From assembly GCA_023449855.1 (NCBI GenBank), contig JAEXHR010000291.1, positions 1-36,534 on the forward strand: 36,534 bases of DNA. The letters run 5' to 3'. Below the pieces are notes generated by a model, which saw only the letters and a program-made list of their open reading frames with translations, ran no database searches and had not been told where the DNA came from. The DNA is from Pseudomonadota bacterium (lineage in GTDB: Bacteria; Pseudomonadota; Alphaproteobacteria; Rhizobiales; Xanthobacteraceae). Made by a program: the position numbers and the translations under genes. Positions 1-7,272 of the stretch are shown piece by piece. The stretch's first letter is position 1, and the number at the start of each line of letters is the position of its first letter.

Positions 1-827
1 CCGCGGCGCTCCACATCGCGCACGAACTGATGATTGACCACGGCCGTGCGGTGAATGCGCACGAACCAGCCCGGCGGGATCAGGCCGAGCCACTGCGTCA
101 ACGGCCGAGGATCGAGCACCATCGCGCCGTCCGTCAGCCACACTTCGGTATAGTCCTTCGACGAGCGCAGGCCGACGATCTCGTTCAGCGGCGTACCGCG
201 CACGCCATTGGCGCGGCGCAGATAGATCAGCGCATCGGATGCTGCCTGCACCATCTCACTGGCAGCGTCGATCGCCGGCCGTCCATAGCGCGCGGCGGCA
301 ATGAGATCGGCGCAGCGAAACAGGTCGGCGATTTCATCGGACCACCGCCGCGGCGCCGCGACGGCATCGAAGCCGATACAGGCAACCAGCCGGCTCTCGA
401 AGAACACCGGCACGCTAAGCACGCTCTTGTTGTTCTGCCGCATGAACTCCGCGCGCAGCGGACCGGCGCTGCGCGGCAGCGCCTCGATATCGTTGACCAT
501 GACCGCCTGCCCCGCGGACAGACGCTGATGCAGCCAGCCGATCATCGTGACCGGGACATGCTGCAGGTCCTGCACGAAGGACCCGGCGTCGCCGCGGCTC
601 CATTCGTGGGTGTTGCGGAAGCGCAGATGGTCGGGATCGTATTCGAACATCCAGGCGCGATCGGCGCCGGCCTGCATCCCGACAAATTGCAGGATGTCGG
701 CGATCGCCCTGTCGAGCGGCTGCTTCAGCAGCGACATCGCCGCCTCGAACACCCAGGACCGAGACGGCGCCACGACACCGTCAACGCGGCTGACGAATTC
801 CCAGGGCTGGATCGGATCGGACGACAA
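1..827 (-). CDS. GAF-LytTR DNA-binding regulator (C-terminus cut by window edge)
   Basis: Reading the minus strand gives one open frame from about 827 to the window edge. The N-terminal part reads as a GAF-like sensor: it contains the stretches GADRAWMFEYDP and VLSVPVFFESRLVACIGFDA, as in GAF domains. The C-terminal part is a LytTR DNA-binding domain, with IVGLRSSKDYTEVWLTDG and WFVRIHRTAVVNHQFV. Roughly the last 20-30 residues lie outside the window. LytTR domains bind promoter direct repeats; the GAF ligand is unknown. A stop at 837-839 limits the frame upstream, so the start is either TTG at 827 or ATG at 737. ATG at 737 would begin inside the GAF domain, so I prefer TTG although its ribosome site is weak. 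It is divergent from the metallo-hydrolase gene at 1046. GAF plus LytTR without a receiver domain suggests a one-component sensor-regulator (inference). Confidence 0.8.
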   Translation of the reverse strand, partial: MSSDPIQPWEFVSRVDGVVAPSRSWVFEAAMSLLKQPLDRAIADILQFVGMQAGADRAWMFEYDPDHLRFRNTHEWSRGDAGSFVQDLQHVPVTMIGWLHQRLSAGQAVMVNDIEALPRSAGPLRAEFMRQNNKSVLSVPVFFESRLVACIGFDAVAAPRRWSDEIADLFRCADLIAAARYGRPAIDAASEMVQAASDALIYLRRANGVRGTPLNEIVGLRSSKDYTEVWLTDGAMVLDPRPLTQWLGLIPPGWFVRIHRTAVVNHQFVRDVERR

Positions 828-1045
828 ATGCAGTGCTCACGGACGATGCTCACAAGACCTACCCGACCATGGTGCCGTCGGCAACGGAACAACCCGTTCG
901 TGACCACGGCTATTCACGCCTGCAGTCCTCGCATGCGTAGCAGCCGGACGCTGCAATCTTGGGCAAGGGCCGGCGTCACAACCGGCATTGCGACGCCTGC
1001 ATTTGACGATACAGTGACGCAAGGTGCATTCGGAGATACCGGATC

Positions 1046-1876
1046 ATGCTGCGATTCCTGCCTGTCGTCCTCGGCGCCCTGGCCTTGGCATCGTGCTGGC
1101 TTGCGACACCTGCACTCGCACAGAATGCACCGCGCGGCAGCGAATGTCTGGCCATGGCCACACGGCCACCACTCGCGGTTCCCGTTAGCCTGCGCCGCAC
1201 CGCCGCCAAGACCGACGAGGTCTCCATCACCTATGCCGGCCACTCCACCTACTACATCGACACGCCCGGCGGCGTGACCATCGCCACCGACTATAACGGC
1301 GTCTACAAGCTCGACCGCATTCCCGACGTGGTGACGATGAACCGCGCCCACAGCACCCACTACACGCTGAATCCGGATCCGCGCATCAAGACGGTGCTGC
1401 ATGGCTGGGGCCAGAACGGACAGCCCGCGCATGTTCACGAACGCATCGGCGATGTGCTGATCCGCAACGTCACCACCGACATCCGCCGCTATTACGGCGA
1501 CGACGCCGGCGGCGAGATGATGAAGGACGGCAACTCGATCTTCATCTTCGAGGTCGCAGGCCTGTGCATCGGCCATCTCGGCCACCTCCATCACAAGCTC
1601 GACGAAAGCCATTTCGCGGCCATCGGCCGGCTCGATATCGTGATGGTGCCGATCGACGGCAGCTATACGATGTCGCTGGACAGCGTCTCCGAGATCACCA
1701 AGCGGCTGCGCGCCTCGGTCGTGTTGCCCATGCATCGCTTCATGACACCGCTCAGCGACTTCATGCAGAAGATCGGCCAGCAATTCGAGATCGATCAACG
1801 AACGCAGCGAACATTGACCATCTCCCTCGGCACGCTTCCGAAGGCGCCGACGGTGATCATCCTCGACGGCGTGTAG
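1046..1876 (+). CDS. Secreted metallo-beta-lactamase-fold hydrolase (UlaG/COG2220-like)
   Basis: 276 residues. The N-terminus is a signal peptide, cleaved either after PALA (residue 25) or, as a lipoprotein, at the lipobox LASC (Cys17); both patterns are visible. The body has the layout of the COG2220 branch: a beta-strand with AGHSTYYID near 64-72, ATDYNG near 80, and VVTMNRAHSTHYT near 95-107 where the family has its first metal motif. Further histidines lie at 177, 180 and 230. The usual HxHxDH is seen only as H102-x-x-H105 without the Asp-His pair, so metal binding may be altered. Substrate unknown. It stands alone between the divergent regulator and the iron operon. The start at 1046 fits the signal peptide. 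It could be a lactonase or phosphodiesterase-like enzyme, or a non-catalytic derivative. Confidence 0.8.
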   Translation: MLRFLPVVLGALALASCWLATPALAQNAPRGSECLAMATRPPLAVPVSLRRTAAKTDEVSITYAGHSTYYIDTPGGVTIATDYNGVYKLDRIPDVVTMNRAHSTHYTLNPDPRIKTVLHGWGQNGQPAHVHERIGDVLIRNVTTDIRRYYGDDAGGEMMKDGNSIFIFEVAGLCIGHLGHLHHKLDESHFAAIGRLDIVMVPIDGSYTMSLDSVSEITKRLRASVVLPMHRFMTPLSDFMQKIGQQFEIDQRTQRTLTISLGTLPKAPTVIILDGV

Positions 1877-1902
1877 CGACAACACGCTCAACCGTCGCGC
1901 TC

Positions 1903-1942
1903 AATGGAAAAATTCTAAAGCTAACTTTCAACTAATTCTAAG
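1903..1942 (+). promoter_or_regulatory. Candidate Irr/ICE-type iron-responsive half-sites
   Basis: Upstream of the siderophore receptor an AT-rich patch holds two direct copies of AATTCTAA, at 1911-1918 and 1934-1941, 23 bases apart. TTCTAAA at 1913-1919 equals the right half of the ICE consensus (TTTAGAA-N3-TTCTAAA) bound by Irr in Bradyrhizobium relatives. The left half, AATGGAA at 1903-1909, matches 4 of 7. The position, 90-130 bases before the receptor start, fits a promoter. Regulation by Irr is inferred. Confidence 0.4.
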
Positions 1943-2031
1943 CCGCAAAGACTTTTTTGCCGCACCCGCCGCGCTAGAACGTCGCAGGGAAAACACTGCG
2001 CACTACAGCGTGGGAATGCGGGGCAACTTCA

Positions 2032-4317
2032 GTGAACAGTCTTGAACGAAATATGATGCGCGCCTTTGCACTTGGCGCGGTGAGTACGCTTGCGCTTTCG
2101 GTCGGCATGTCACGGCCTGCCGTATCGCAAACGGTGCCGCAGCAGCTCGCACCGGTCGTGGTGCAGGAATCCACCGCCAAGCGTAAGCCGGTGGCCGCGT
2201 CGCGCCGCGCATCGAACAGCCGCAGCGCTGCAACCCGACGCTCCAATCTCCGCAATGCGAGCACACCACAGGTCGCATCTTCGGCAGCGCCGGTGCGCGA
2301 AACCGCCTGGGGCCATGTCGATGGTTATGTCGCGACGCGTAGCGGCTCCGGTACCAAGACCGACACGCCGTTGATCGAGACGCCGCAGTCGGTCTCGGTG
2401 GTGACGCAGGACCAGATCCAGGCCCAGGCCGCTCAGAGCGCCGCACAAGCCGTCCGCTATACGCCCGGCGTGCGATCCGAAGTCGGCGGTGCCGATGCCC
2501 GCACCGACGGCATTTATATTCGCGGCTTCCTCGCCGACCAGTATCTCGACTCCATGCGACTCGTGAACTTCGCCATCTTCGGTTATCCGATCGTCGACCC
2601 GTTCAATCTCGAACGCATCGAGGTGCTGCGCGGCCCCGCATCGATCCTGTATGGACAGGCATCGCCGGGCGGCGTGGTCAACATGGTGAGCAAACGACCG
2701 ACCGAACAGTCCTATCACGAGATGTTCGTCTCCACCGGCAGCTATGGCCGCATACAGAGCGGTGTCGATCTCTCGGGCCCGCTCGACAAGAACAAGGAAT
2801 TTCTCTACCGCCTGACAGCATCGGGCTACGATGTCGGCAGTCAGGTGGACACGCGCGGCTATCAGCGCGTCTCGATCGCGCCATCGCTCACATGGCGCCC
2901 GGATAACCAGACTACCCTGACCATCCAGGGCACCTATCAGCGCGATCCGAAGGCGGGCTTCTACAATCAGCTGCTGCCGCGCGGCATCGGCACGATCACG
3001 CCCTATAACGGCCAGACCATCCCGACGAGCTTCTTCTCGGGTCAGCCCGGCTTCGATCACACCTCGCGCGAATATGCCTCGATCGGTTATCTGTTCGAAC
3101 ACAAGTTCGATGGCGGCCTCACGGTGCGCCAGAACCTGCGCTACATGGATAATTCGACCGATTTCGCCACCGTCTCGCCCGACGTCAACCTGACGAACCC
3201 GACCAATCTCACGCGCGGCGCCTATGCCACGCTGGAGAACATCAAGTCGCTCTCCATCGACAATCAGGCCGAAGGCAAGTTCCGGTTTGGTGCGTTCGAG
3301 CACACCGTTCTGTTCGGCTTCGACTATCGCAATGCGACCGACACAGCCTACAACAGCACCGGCACTGCCACGCCGATCAATGCGCTCAATCCGGTTTACG
3401 GCCCGACGCCGATCATGGCGCCGACGACCGCGACCGGCCAGAAGTTGCAGCAATACGGCTTCTACGCACAGGACCAGATCAAGCTCGACAACTGGATCGC
3501 CCTGCTGGGCATTCGCCGCGACCAAGCGGATTCGCAAACCGACAATCTGCGCAACGGTCTGCGTACGGCCGAGAAATCCGACACGGCGGTGAGCAAGCGC
3601 GGCGCGCTGATGTACAAGTTCGACAACGGCGTCGTGCCCTACATCCAGTATACGGAGTCGTTCCAGCCCACCGTCGGCACCGACTTCGCTGGAAATCCAT
3701 TCGCGCCGACGCGTGGTCAGCAATATGAAGTCGGCGTGAAATATCAGCCGAACGCCAAGTCGCTCTACACGCTGGCGCTGTTCGATCTCACCCAGCAGAA
3801 CGTGCTCACGCCCGACCCTCTGCGCCCCACCACTGCCCGCGTGCAGACCGGCGAAGTACGCTCGCGCGGCCTCGAGCTCGAAGCCAAGACGGAAGTGACA
3901 CGCGACCTCACGGTGCTCGCGTCCTACACCTATCTCGACAACACCGTGACCAAGTCCAACAACGCGGCGCAGTTGAACAACCATTCCCCCGGAATGCCGC
4001 GCAATACGGCGAGCGTGTGGGCGGACTACACCTTCCACAGCGGCCCGCTGGACGGATTCGGCATGTCGGCCGGCGTACGCTATATCGGCGACACGCCGGG
4101 CACCACGCTCAACGACTACTACGTCCCCTCGGTCACGCTGGTGGATGCAGCGCTGCACTACGATCTGGCTGCGCTCGGCAAGCAGTTCCAGGGCTTCAAG
4201 CTGCAGGTCAATGCCACCAACCTGTTCGACAAGACCTATCTGACCTACTGTCAGGACTTCGGCTGCTATTACGGCCTTCGCCGCGAAGTGATCGCGACCC
4301 TGCGCTATCGCTGGTAG
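2032..4317 (+). CDS. TonB-dependent ferric-siderophore receptor (FhuA/FegA-like)
   Basis: 761 residues. Outer-membrane beta-barrel that imports ferric siderophores using TonB energy. A signal peptide covers about residues 8-33 (MMRAFALG to AVSQ), followed by a plausible TonB box, APVVVQE, at 40-46. The plug domain starts near TPLIETPQSVSVVTQDQI and contains IYIRGF and ERIEVLRGPASILYGQASPGGVVN. The barrel ends in the aromatic Trp761 needed for outer-membrane assembly. The C-terminal CYYGLRREVIATLRYRW closely resembles the end of FhuA-type hydroxamate receptors, so ferrichrome-like substrates are likely (inference). The reported start is GTG at 2032; ATG at 2053 (Met8) also gives a full signal peptide and may be the true start. 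It heads an operon with a PepSY membrane protein, the order known for fegAB in Bradyrhizobium japonicum and foxAB in Pseudomonas. Confidence 0.93.
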   Translation: MNSLERNMMRAFALGAVSTLALSVGMSRPAVSQTVPQQLAPVVVQESTAKRKPVAASRRASNSRSAATRRSNLRNASTPQVASSAAPVRETAWGHVDGYVATRSGSGTKTDTPLIETPQSVSVVTQDQIQAQAAQSAAQAVRYTPGVRSEVGGADARTDGIYIRGFLADQYLDSMRLVNFAIFGYPIVDPFNLERIEVLRGPASILYGQASPGGVVNMVSKRPTEQSYHEMFVSTGSYGRIQSGVDLSGPLDKNKEFLYRLTASGYDVGSQVDTRGYQRVSIAPSLTWRPDNQTTLTIQGTYQRDPKAGFYNQLLPRGIGTITPYNGQTIPTSFFSGQPGFDHTSREYASIGYLFEHKFDGGLTVRQNLRYMDNSTDFATVSPDVNLTNPTNLTRGAYATLENIKSLSIDNQAEGKFRFGAFEHTVLFGFDYRNATDTAYNSTGTATPINALNPVYGPTPIMAPTTATGQKLQQYGFYAQDQIKLDNWIALLGIRRDQADSQTDNLRNGLRTAEKSDTAVSKRGALMYKFDNGVVPYIQYTESFQPTVGTDFAGNPFAPTRGQQYEVGVKYQPNAKSLYTLALFDLTQQNVLTPDPLRPTTARVQTGEVRSRGLELEAKTEVTRDLTVLASYTYLDNTVTKSNNAAQLNNHSPGMPRNTASVWADYTFHSGPLDGFGMSAGVRYIGDTPGTTLNDYYVPSVTLVDAALHYDLAALGKQFQGFKLQVNATNLFDKTYLTYCQDFGCYYGLRREVIATLRYRW

Positions 4318-4347
4318 GTCGGAGCAAGAATATAAATTTGAGAAGCG

Positions 4348-4371
4348 GCCGCGGCGGGCAACTGCCGCGGC
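4348..4371 (+). promoter_or_regulatory. Intra-operon GC hairpin
   Basis: Perfect 8-bp inverted repeat GCCGCGGC (4348-4355 and 4364-4371) with an 8-base loop, in the 77-base gap between the receptor and the PepSY gene. There is no T-run, so it is more likely an mRNA stability or attenuation hairpin than a full terminator. It could set a higher level of receptor than of the inner-membrane partner (inference). Confidence 0.5.
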
Positions 4372-4394
4372 TGTTGCAATGAGGGGAAACGGCG

Positions 4395-5594
4395 ATGACA
4401 CGCTCGGCATTGCGCAGATGGTTCTGGGTCCACAAATGGACCAGCCTCGTCTGCACGGCATTTCTGCTGCTGATCTGCCTCACCGGCCTGCCGCTGGTGT
4501 TTCACGACGAGATCGACGATCTGCTCGATAACGGCTTACCCTATGCATCGATCCCGGCAGGCACGCCGCGCGTCAGCGCGGATACGGTGATTGCGACCAG
4601 CCGGAAGATGTATCCGGACGAGATCGTCCTGTTCACTTTCGTCGATGACGACGAACCCAAGATCGTCGTCACCATGGCGCCGAGCTGGGCGACTTACATG
4701 GAGAACCGCAAGTCGTCGCACTGGATCCGCTTCGACGCCCATACAGGCCAGGTGCTGAAGCAGACCAAACCCTACAATGCCGATGGCATCGGCTTCACCG
4801 AACTGATGCTACGCCTGCATCGCGACCTGTTCGCCGGCCTGCCCGGCGATCTGTTCATGGGCTTCATGGCGCTGCTGTTCGTTATCGCCGTCGTCTCGGG
4901 CCTGGTCGTCTACGGCCCCTTCATGCGCAAGCTGGATTTCGCCACCGTCCGCGCCGATCGCTCGCGGCGGATCAAATGGCTCGACCTGCACAATGTGCTT
5001 GGCGTGGTCACGCTGGCATGGCTGCTGGTGGTCGGCATCACCGGCGTCATCAACGAACTCTCGACGCCGTTGTTCGGGCTCTGGCAGCAGACCGATGTGA
5101 AGGCCATGCTGGATCCGCTGCGCGGCAAGCCGGTTCCGGCGGCATCGGAGATGAGTTCGCCGCAGGCGGCATTCGACACCGTGCAGAAGAACCTTCCGGA
5201 GATGATGCCCACGAGCATCATGTTCCCCGGCTCCGCCTTCGGCTCGCCCTATCACTATCTGGTCTGGACCAAGGGCCGCACGGCGCTGACCTCGCGGCTG
5301 TTCACGCCTGCGCTGGTCGATGCCCGCACCGGACAATTCGATCGCAGTGTCGCGATGCCGTGGTATCTCCGCGCCCTGCAGGTCTCCCGCCCGCTGCATT
5401 TCGGCGATTACGGCGGCGTGCCGCTGAAGATCATCTGGGCGCTGCTCGACATCGTCACCATCGTGGTGCTGGGCAGCGGCCTGTATCTCTGGCTGTCGCG
5501 CAAATCATCCGCGCGGGTGCCGGAAGCCGACATTGAACTCGTGGCCAGCAACAACGCCGCACGCCCGGCCCTGACGCCGGAAGCCGCCGAATGA
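4395..5594 (+). CDS. PepSY-associated transmembrane protein, probable ferric-siderophore reductase (FoxB/FegB-like)
   Basis: 399 residues, inner membrane. Four hydrophobic segments are visible, near residues 16-38, 155-175, 203-225 and 350-370, with a large periplasmic part between the first two, as in PepSY-TM proteins. Four histidines sit in conserved-looking places: H13 (VHKW), H142 (LHRDLFAG), H199 (DLHNVLG) and H335 (PLHFGDYGG). In Pseudomonas FoxB, a protein of this family, histidines bind two haems and the protein reduces ferric siderophores. That role is inferred here from family and from its position behind a siderophore receptor. GAGGGGAAACGGCG precedes the ATG as a ribosome site. 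Its last codons overlap the next gene by 4 bases (ATGA), indicating translational coupling. Confidence 0.88.
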   Translation: MTRSALRRWFWVHKWTSLVCTAFLLLICLTGLPLVFHDEIDDLLDNGLPYASIPAGTPRVSADTVIATSRKMYPDEIVLFTFVDDDEPKIVVTMAPSWATYMENRKSSHWIRFDAHTGQVLKQTKPYNADGIGFTELMLRLHRDLFAGLPGDLFMGFMALLFVIAVVSGLVVYGPFMRKLDFATVRADRSRRIKWLDLHNVLGVVTLAWLLVVGITGVINELSTPLFGLWQQTDVKAMLDPLRGKPVPAASEMSSPQAAFDTVQKNLPEMMPTSIMFPGSAFGSPYHYLVWTKGRTALTSRLFTPALVDARTGQFDRSVAMPWYLRALQVSRPLHFGDYGGVPLKIIWALLDIVTIVVLGSGLYLWLSRKSSARVPEADIELVASNNAARPALTPEAAE

Positions 5595-5800
5595 CCCGCA
5601 ACAGCGCCGCCATGATCTGGCGATGGCCGCTCGCGCTGGCCGTCCTCACCTGCCTCGGCCTCGCCGCCGCGCTGCTCGGCGAAGGTGGCGTGTGGTGGGG
5701 GCTGTCATGGATCGCATTGACGATCCCGCTGGTGGTCATCGCCGCCGCGATCCAGCGAAGGCGACGCGCCATCCGTAGGGCGGATGAGGCGAAGCCGTAA
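5591..5800 (+). CDS. Small two-helix membrane protein of the iron operon
   Basis: 69 residues. Two hydrophobic segments, about 8-28 (IWRWPLALAVLTCLGLAAALL) and 32-54, are followed by a basic tail RRRRAIRR. The ATGA overlap with the PepSY gene and the shared strand argue that it is a real, translationally coupled third cistron. No named family recognised. Its tail is odd: the last nine codons (IRRADEAKP) and the stop lie inside the palindromic repeat that begins at 5773, so the native C-terminus has probably been replaced by repeat sequence. Possible roles are a stabilising subunit of the PepSY reductase or a helper in siderophore handling; both are guesses from context. Confidence 0.7.
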   Translation: MTRNSAAMIWRWPLALAVLTCLGLAAALLGEGGVWWGLSWIALTIPLVVIAAAIQRRRRAIRRADEAKP

Positions 5801-5864
5801 TCCGCCGCGGAGTTTCCGCCATGAATTCAGCCGGCGGATGACGCTGCGCTCATCCGCCCTACGG
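5773..5864. repeat. Palindromic intergenic repeat, family A
   Basis: About 92 bp. The left arm begins CCGTAGGGCGGATGAG and the right arm ends CTCATCCGCCCTACGG, giving arms of about 30 bases with few mismatches around a core of about 25 bases. Repeats of this look are common in Bradyrhizobiaceae genomes. It overlaps the 3' end of the preceding gene and supplies its stop codon. As RNA it would fold into a long hairpin and could act as transcript end or RNase barrier for the iron operon. Confidence 0.8.
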
Positions 5865-5876
5865 CCTCGCCGTTTT

Positions 5877-5891
5877 GTTCTATTTTTGTTC
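5877..5891. promoter_or_regulatory. LexA (SOS) box
   Basis: GTTC at 5877-5880, seven bases TATTTTT, GTTC at 5888-5891. This is an exact match to the alphaproteobacterial LexA operator GTTC-N7-GTTC. It directly abuts the -35 hexamer of the promoter at 5892, an ideal place for repression. No DNA-repair gene lies downstream. Confidence 0.65.
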
Positions 5892-5920
5892 TTGACAAAA
5901 TTCCCATTCCGGCCAATATC
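5892..5920 (+). promoter_or_regulatory. Sigma-70-type promoter under the SOS box
   Basis: A perfect -35 TTGACA at 5892-5897, a 17-base spacer, and AATATC at 5915-5920 as a weaker -10. Transcription would start near 5927 and run rightward into a region without a recognisable gene. The perfect -35 and its contact with the LexA box make a chance occurrence less likely. Confidence 0.55.
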
Positions 5921-6394
5921 CCTCCCGTCTTGTTCGCGAGGGGACGCTTTCATGAGGCGTTCTGGAAGTGGGACAGGATGCGGTGCCCGCGGCCTGCCTC
6001 GCAAGCAGGACTCGGGAGGCTAGGGGCCACCGTCCCTCCCCATTACGAGGGGGAGCCGATAGGTCGGCTGCGACGGCACAGGCGAACGGCGGGAAAACCG
6101 TCGGGATCAACGTCACCCCAAACCCACGCATAGCGGGGCGTTAAGGGACGTGCCGGTGTGCGACAGAGCGGTCCTCCAGCCATAAGTCCCGCGGTGGCGC
6201 GCCGTAAGGCGTTGCGCGGCTCAGGTCTGCTGGCGATCCAGCGGCAGGAGCAGCGTTGAGTGCTACCCAAGTGCGCCTTGCGGCGTGCCACCTCCCCTCA
6301 TGTCTGGAGGGGGATCTACTCACACCTCGGACGCGCAAGCGCCGCGAGAACGAGAGAGTGTGGCTGTTTGACATTCAAAGATGAAACGACGACC
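5921..6394 (+). other. Non-coding, structure-rich island downstream of an SOS promoter (possible ncRNA or degenerate dispersed element)
   Basis: About 470 bases with no convincing gene. The only start near the promoter, ATG at 5952, gives 23 residues (MRRSGSGTGCGARG and on) ending at 6023. Short inverted repeats abound: CTCCCC/GGGGAG around 6035-6055, CGCC-GTAA-GGCG around 6200-6215 and CCTCC/GGAGG around 6290-6312. Open frames exist on both strands but show no known domain. From memory, similar sequences recur between genes in Bradyrhizobiaceae and are often called as short hypothetical proteins; I cannot verify that here. Flanked on both sides by palindromic repeats, it may be a decayed mobile or dispersed element, an SOS-induced RNA, or both. 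Confidence 0.5.
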
Positions 6395-6485
6395 CGTAGC
6401 CCGGATGGAGCGCAGCGCAATCCGGGATTCAGAGTATCAACAAACCGCCGGTCCCCGGATTTCGCTACGCTTCATCCGGGCTACG
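6395..6485. repeat. Palindromic intergenic repeat, family B
   Basis: 91 bp, from CGTAGCCCGGATGGAGCG to TTCATCCGGGCTACG. The arms of about 30 bases are near-perfect inverted copies around a core containing AACAAACCGCCGGT. It differs from family A at the arm sequence but has the same length and geometry. It lies 20 bases after the end of ubiG (which reads leftward), so it probably forms that transcript's 3' hairpin. Confidence 0.8.
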
Positions 6486-6504
6486 CACCGAGCTTGCCGC
6501 TCGC

Positions 6505-7263
6505 TCAAACCTGTTCCGCAACCAGCATGTAGTTCACGCCCATATCCGACGACAGCGCCCAGCGGTCGGCAAGCGGATGGTAGACCACGCCGCTCTGCTC
6601 GGTGATTGCCAGCTTGTTGCGCTCGAGGTGCTGAGCGAGTTCATCCGGCGTGACGAACTTCTCCCACTGATGCGTACCGCGCGGCAGCCAGCGCAGCACA
6701 TATTCGGCAGCCACGATGCCGAGCGCAAAGCTCTTCCAGTTCCGGTTCAGCGTGGACACGACCATCAGACCGCCAGGCTTGAGCATCGCCACGCAGCGAT
6801 CGAGGAAAGCGCCGACATCGACCACATGCTCGACCACTTCCATCGCCAGCACGATGTCGAAACGCTCGGTGGGATCGAGCTCTTCGACCGTGGTGCAGCG
6901 ATAGTCGATGGACAGACCGCCCTTCTCCGCATGCAGTTTCGCCGCGGCGATATTGGTGGCGGAGGGATCGATGCCGGTGACATCGGCGCCAAGCCGCGTG
7001 AACGGCTCGCACAACAGCCCCGCGCCGCAGCCGATATCGAGCAGGCGCAGCCCATCGAGACAGTTCAGACTGCGCACATTGCGATCGAACTTCCGGCACG
7101 CCGCATCGCGGATGAAGGACAGCCGCAGCGGATTGATCTTGTGCAGCGGCGCCATCTTGCCGCGCGGATCCCACCACTGCTCCGAAAGCCTGGAGAACTT
7201 TTCGATCTCGGCCGCATCGACGGAAGCGGCGGAAGCATCGGCGAAGGAGGACTGTGTGGTCAT
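6505..7263 (-). CDS. ubiG: Ubiquinone biosynthesis O-methyltransferase
   Basis: 252 residues, the usual length. SAM-dependent class I methyltransferase catalysing both O-methylations in ubiquinone synthesis, at the inner face of the membrane. Seen: the UbiG-specific N-terminus EKFSRLSEQWWDPRGKMAPLHKINPLRL (shown here only as family hallmark, residues 21-48), motif I LLDIGCGAGLL near 74-84, the acidic residue in VTGIDPS, motif II FDIVLAMEVVEHV and the C-terminal GTHQWEKFVTPDEL. It follows the PH-domain gene by 9 bases on the same strand, so the two are likely cotranscribed. No unusual residue seen. Confidence 0.96.
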   Translation of the reverse strand: MTTQSSFADASAASVDAAEIEKFSRLSEQWWDPRGKMAPLHKINPLRLSFIRDAACRKFDRNVRSLNCLDGLRLLDIGCGAGLLCEPFTRLGADVTGIDPSATNIAAAKLHAEKGGLSIDYRCTTVEELDPTERFDIVLAMEVVEHVVDVGAFLDRCVAMLKPGGLMVVSTLNRNWKSFALGIVAAEYVLRWLPRGTHQWEKFVTPDELAQHLERNKLAITEQSGVVYHPLADRWALSSDMGVNYMLVAEQV

Positions 7264-7272
7264 GATGTATTT

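Noticed and set aside
30..1277. 415-residue plus-strand frame
   Set aside because: Antisense of the GAF-LytTR gene that then runs across the intergenic region; His/Arg/Pro-rich shadow without domain.
2110..4461. 783-residue open frame on the minus strand
   Set aside because: Complete antisense shadow of the TonB receptor gene caused by high GC at third positions; no domain visible, composition Arg/Ala/Val/Gly-rich.
6043..6291. 82-residue minus-strand frame in the island
   Set aside because: Similar-looking hypotheticals may be annotated in related genomes, but no domain, start signal or codon bias supports a protein; the region fits a structured non-coding element better.
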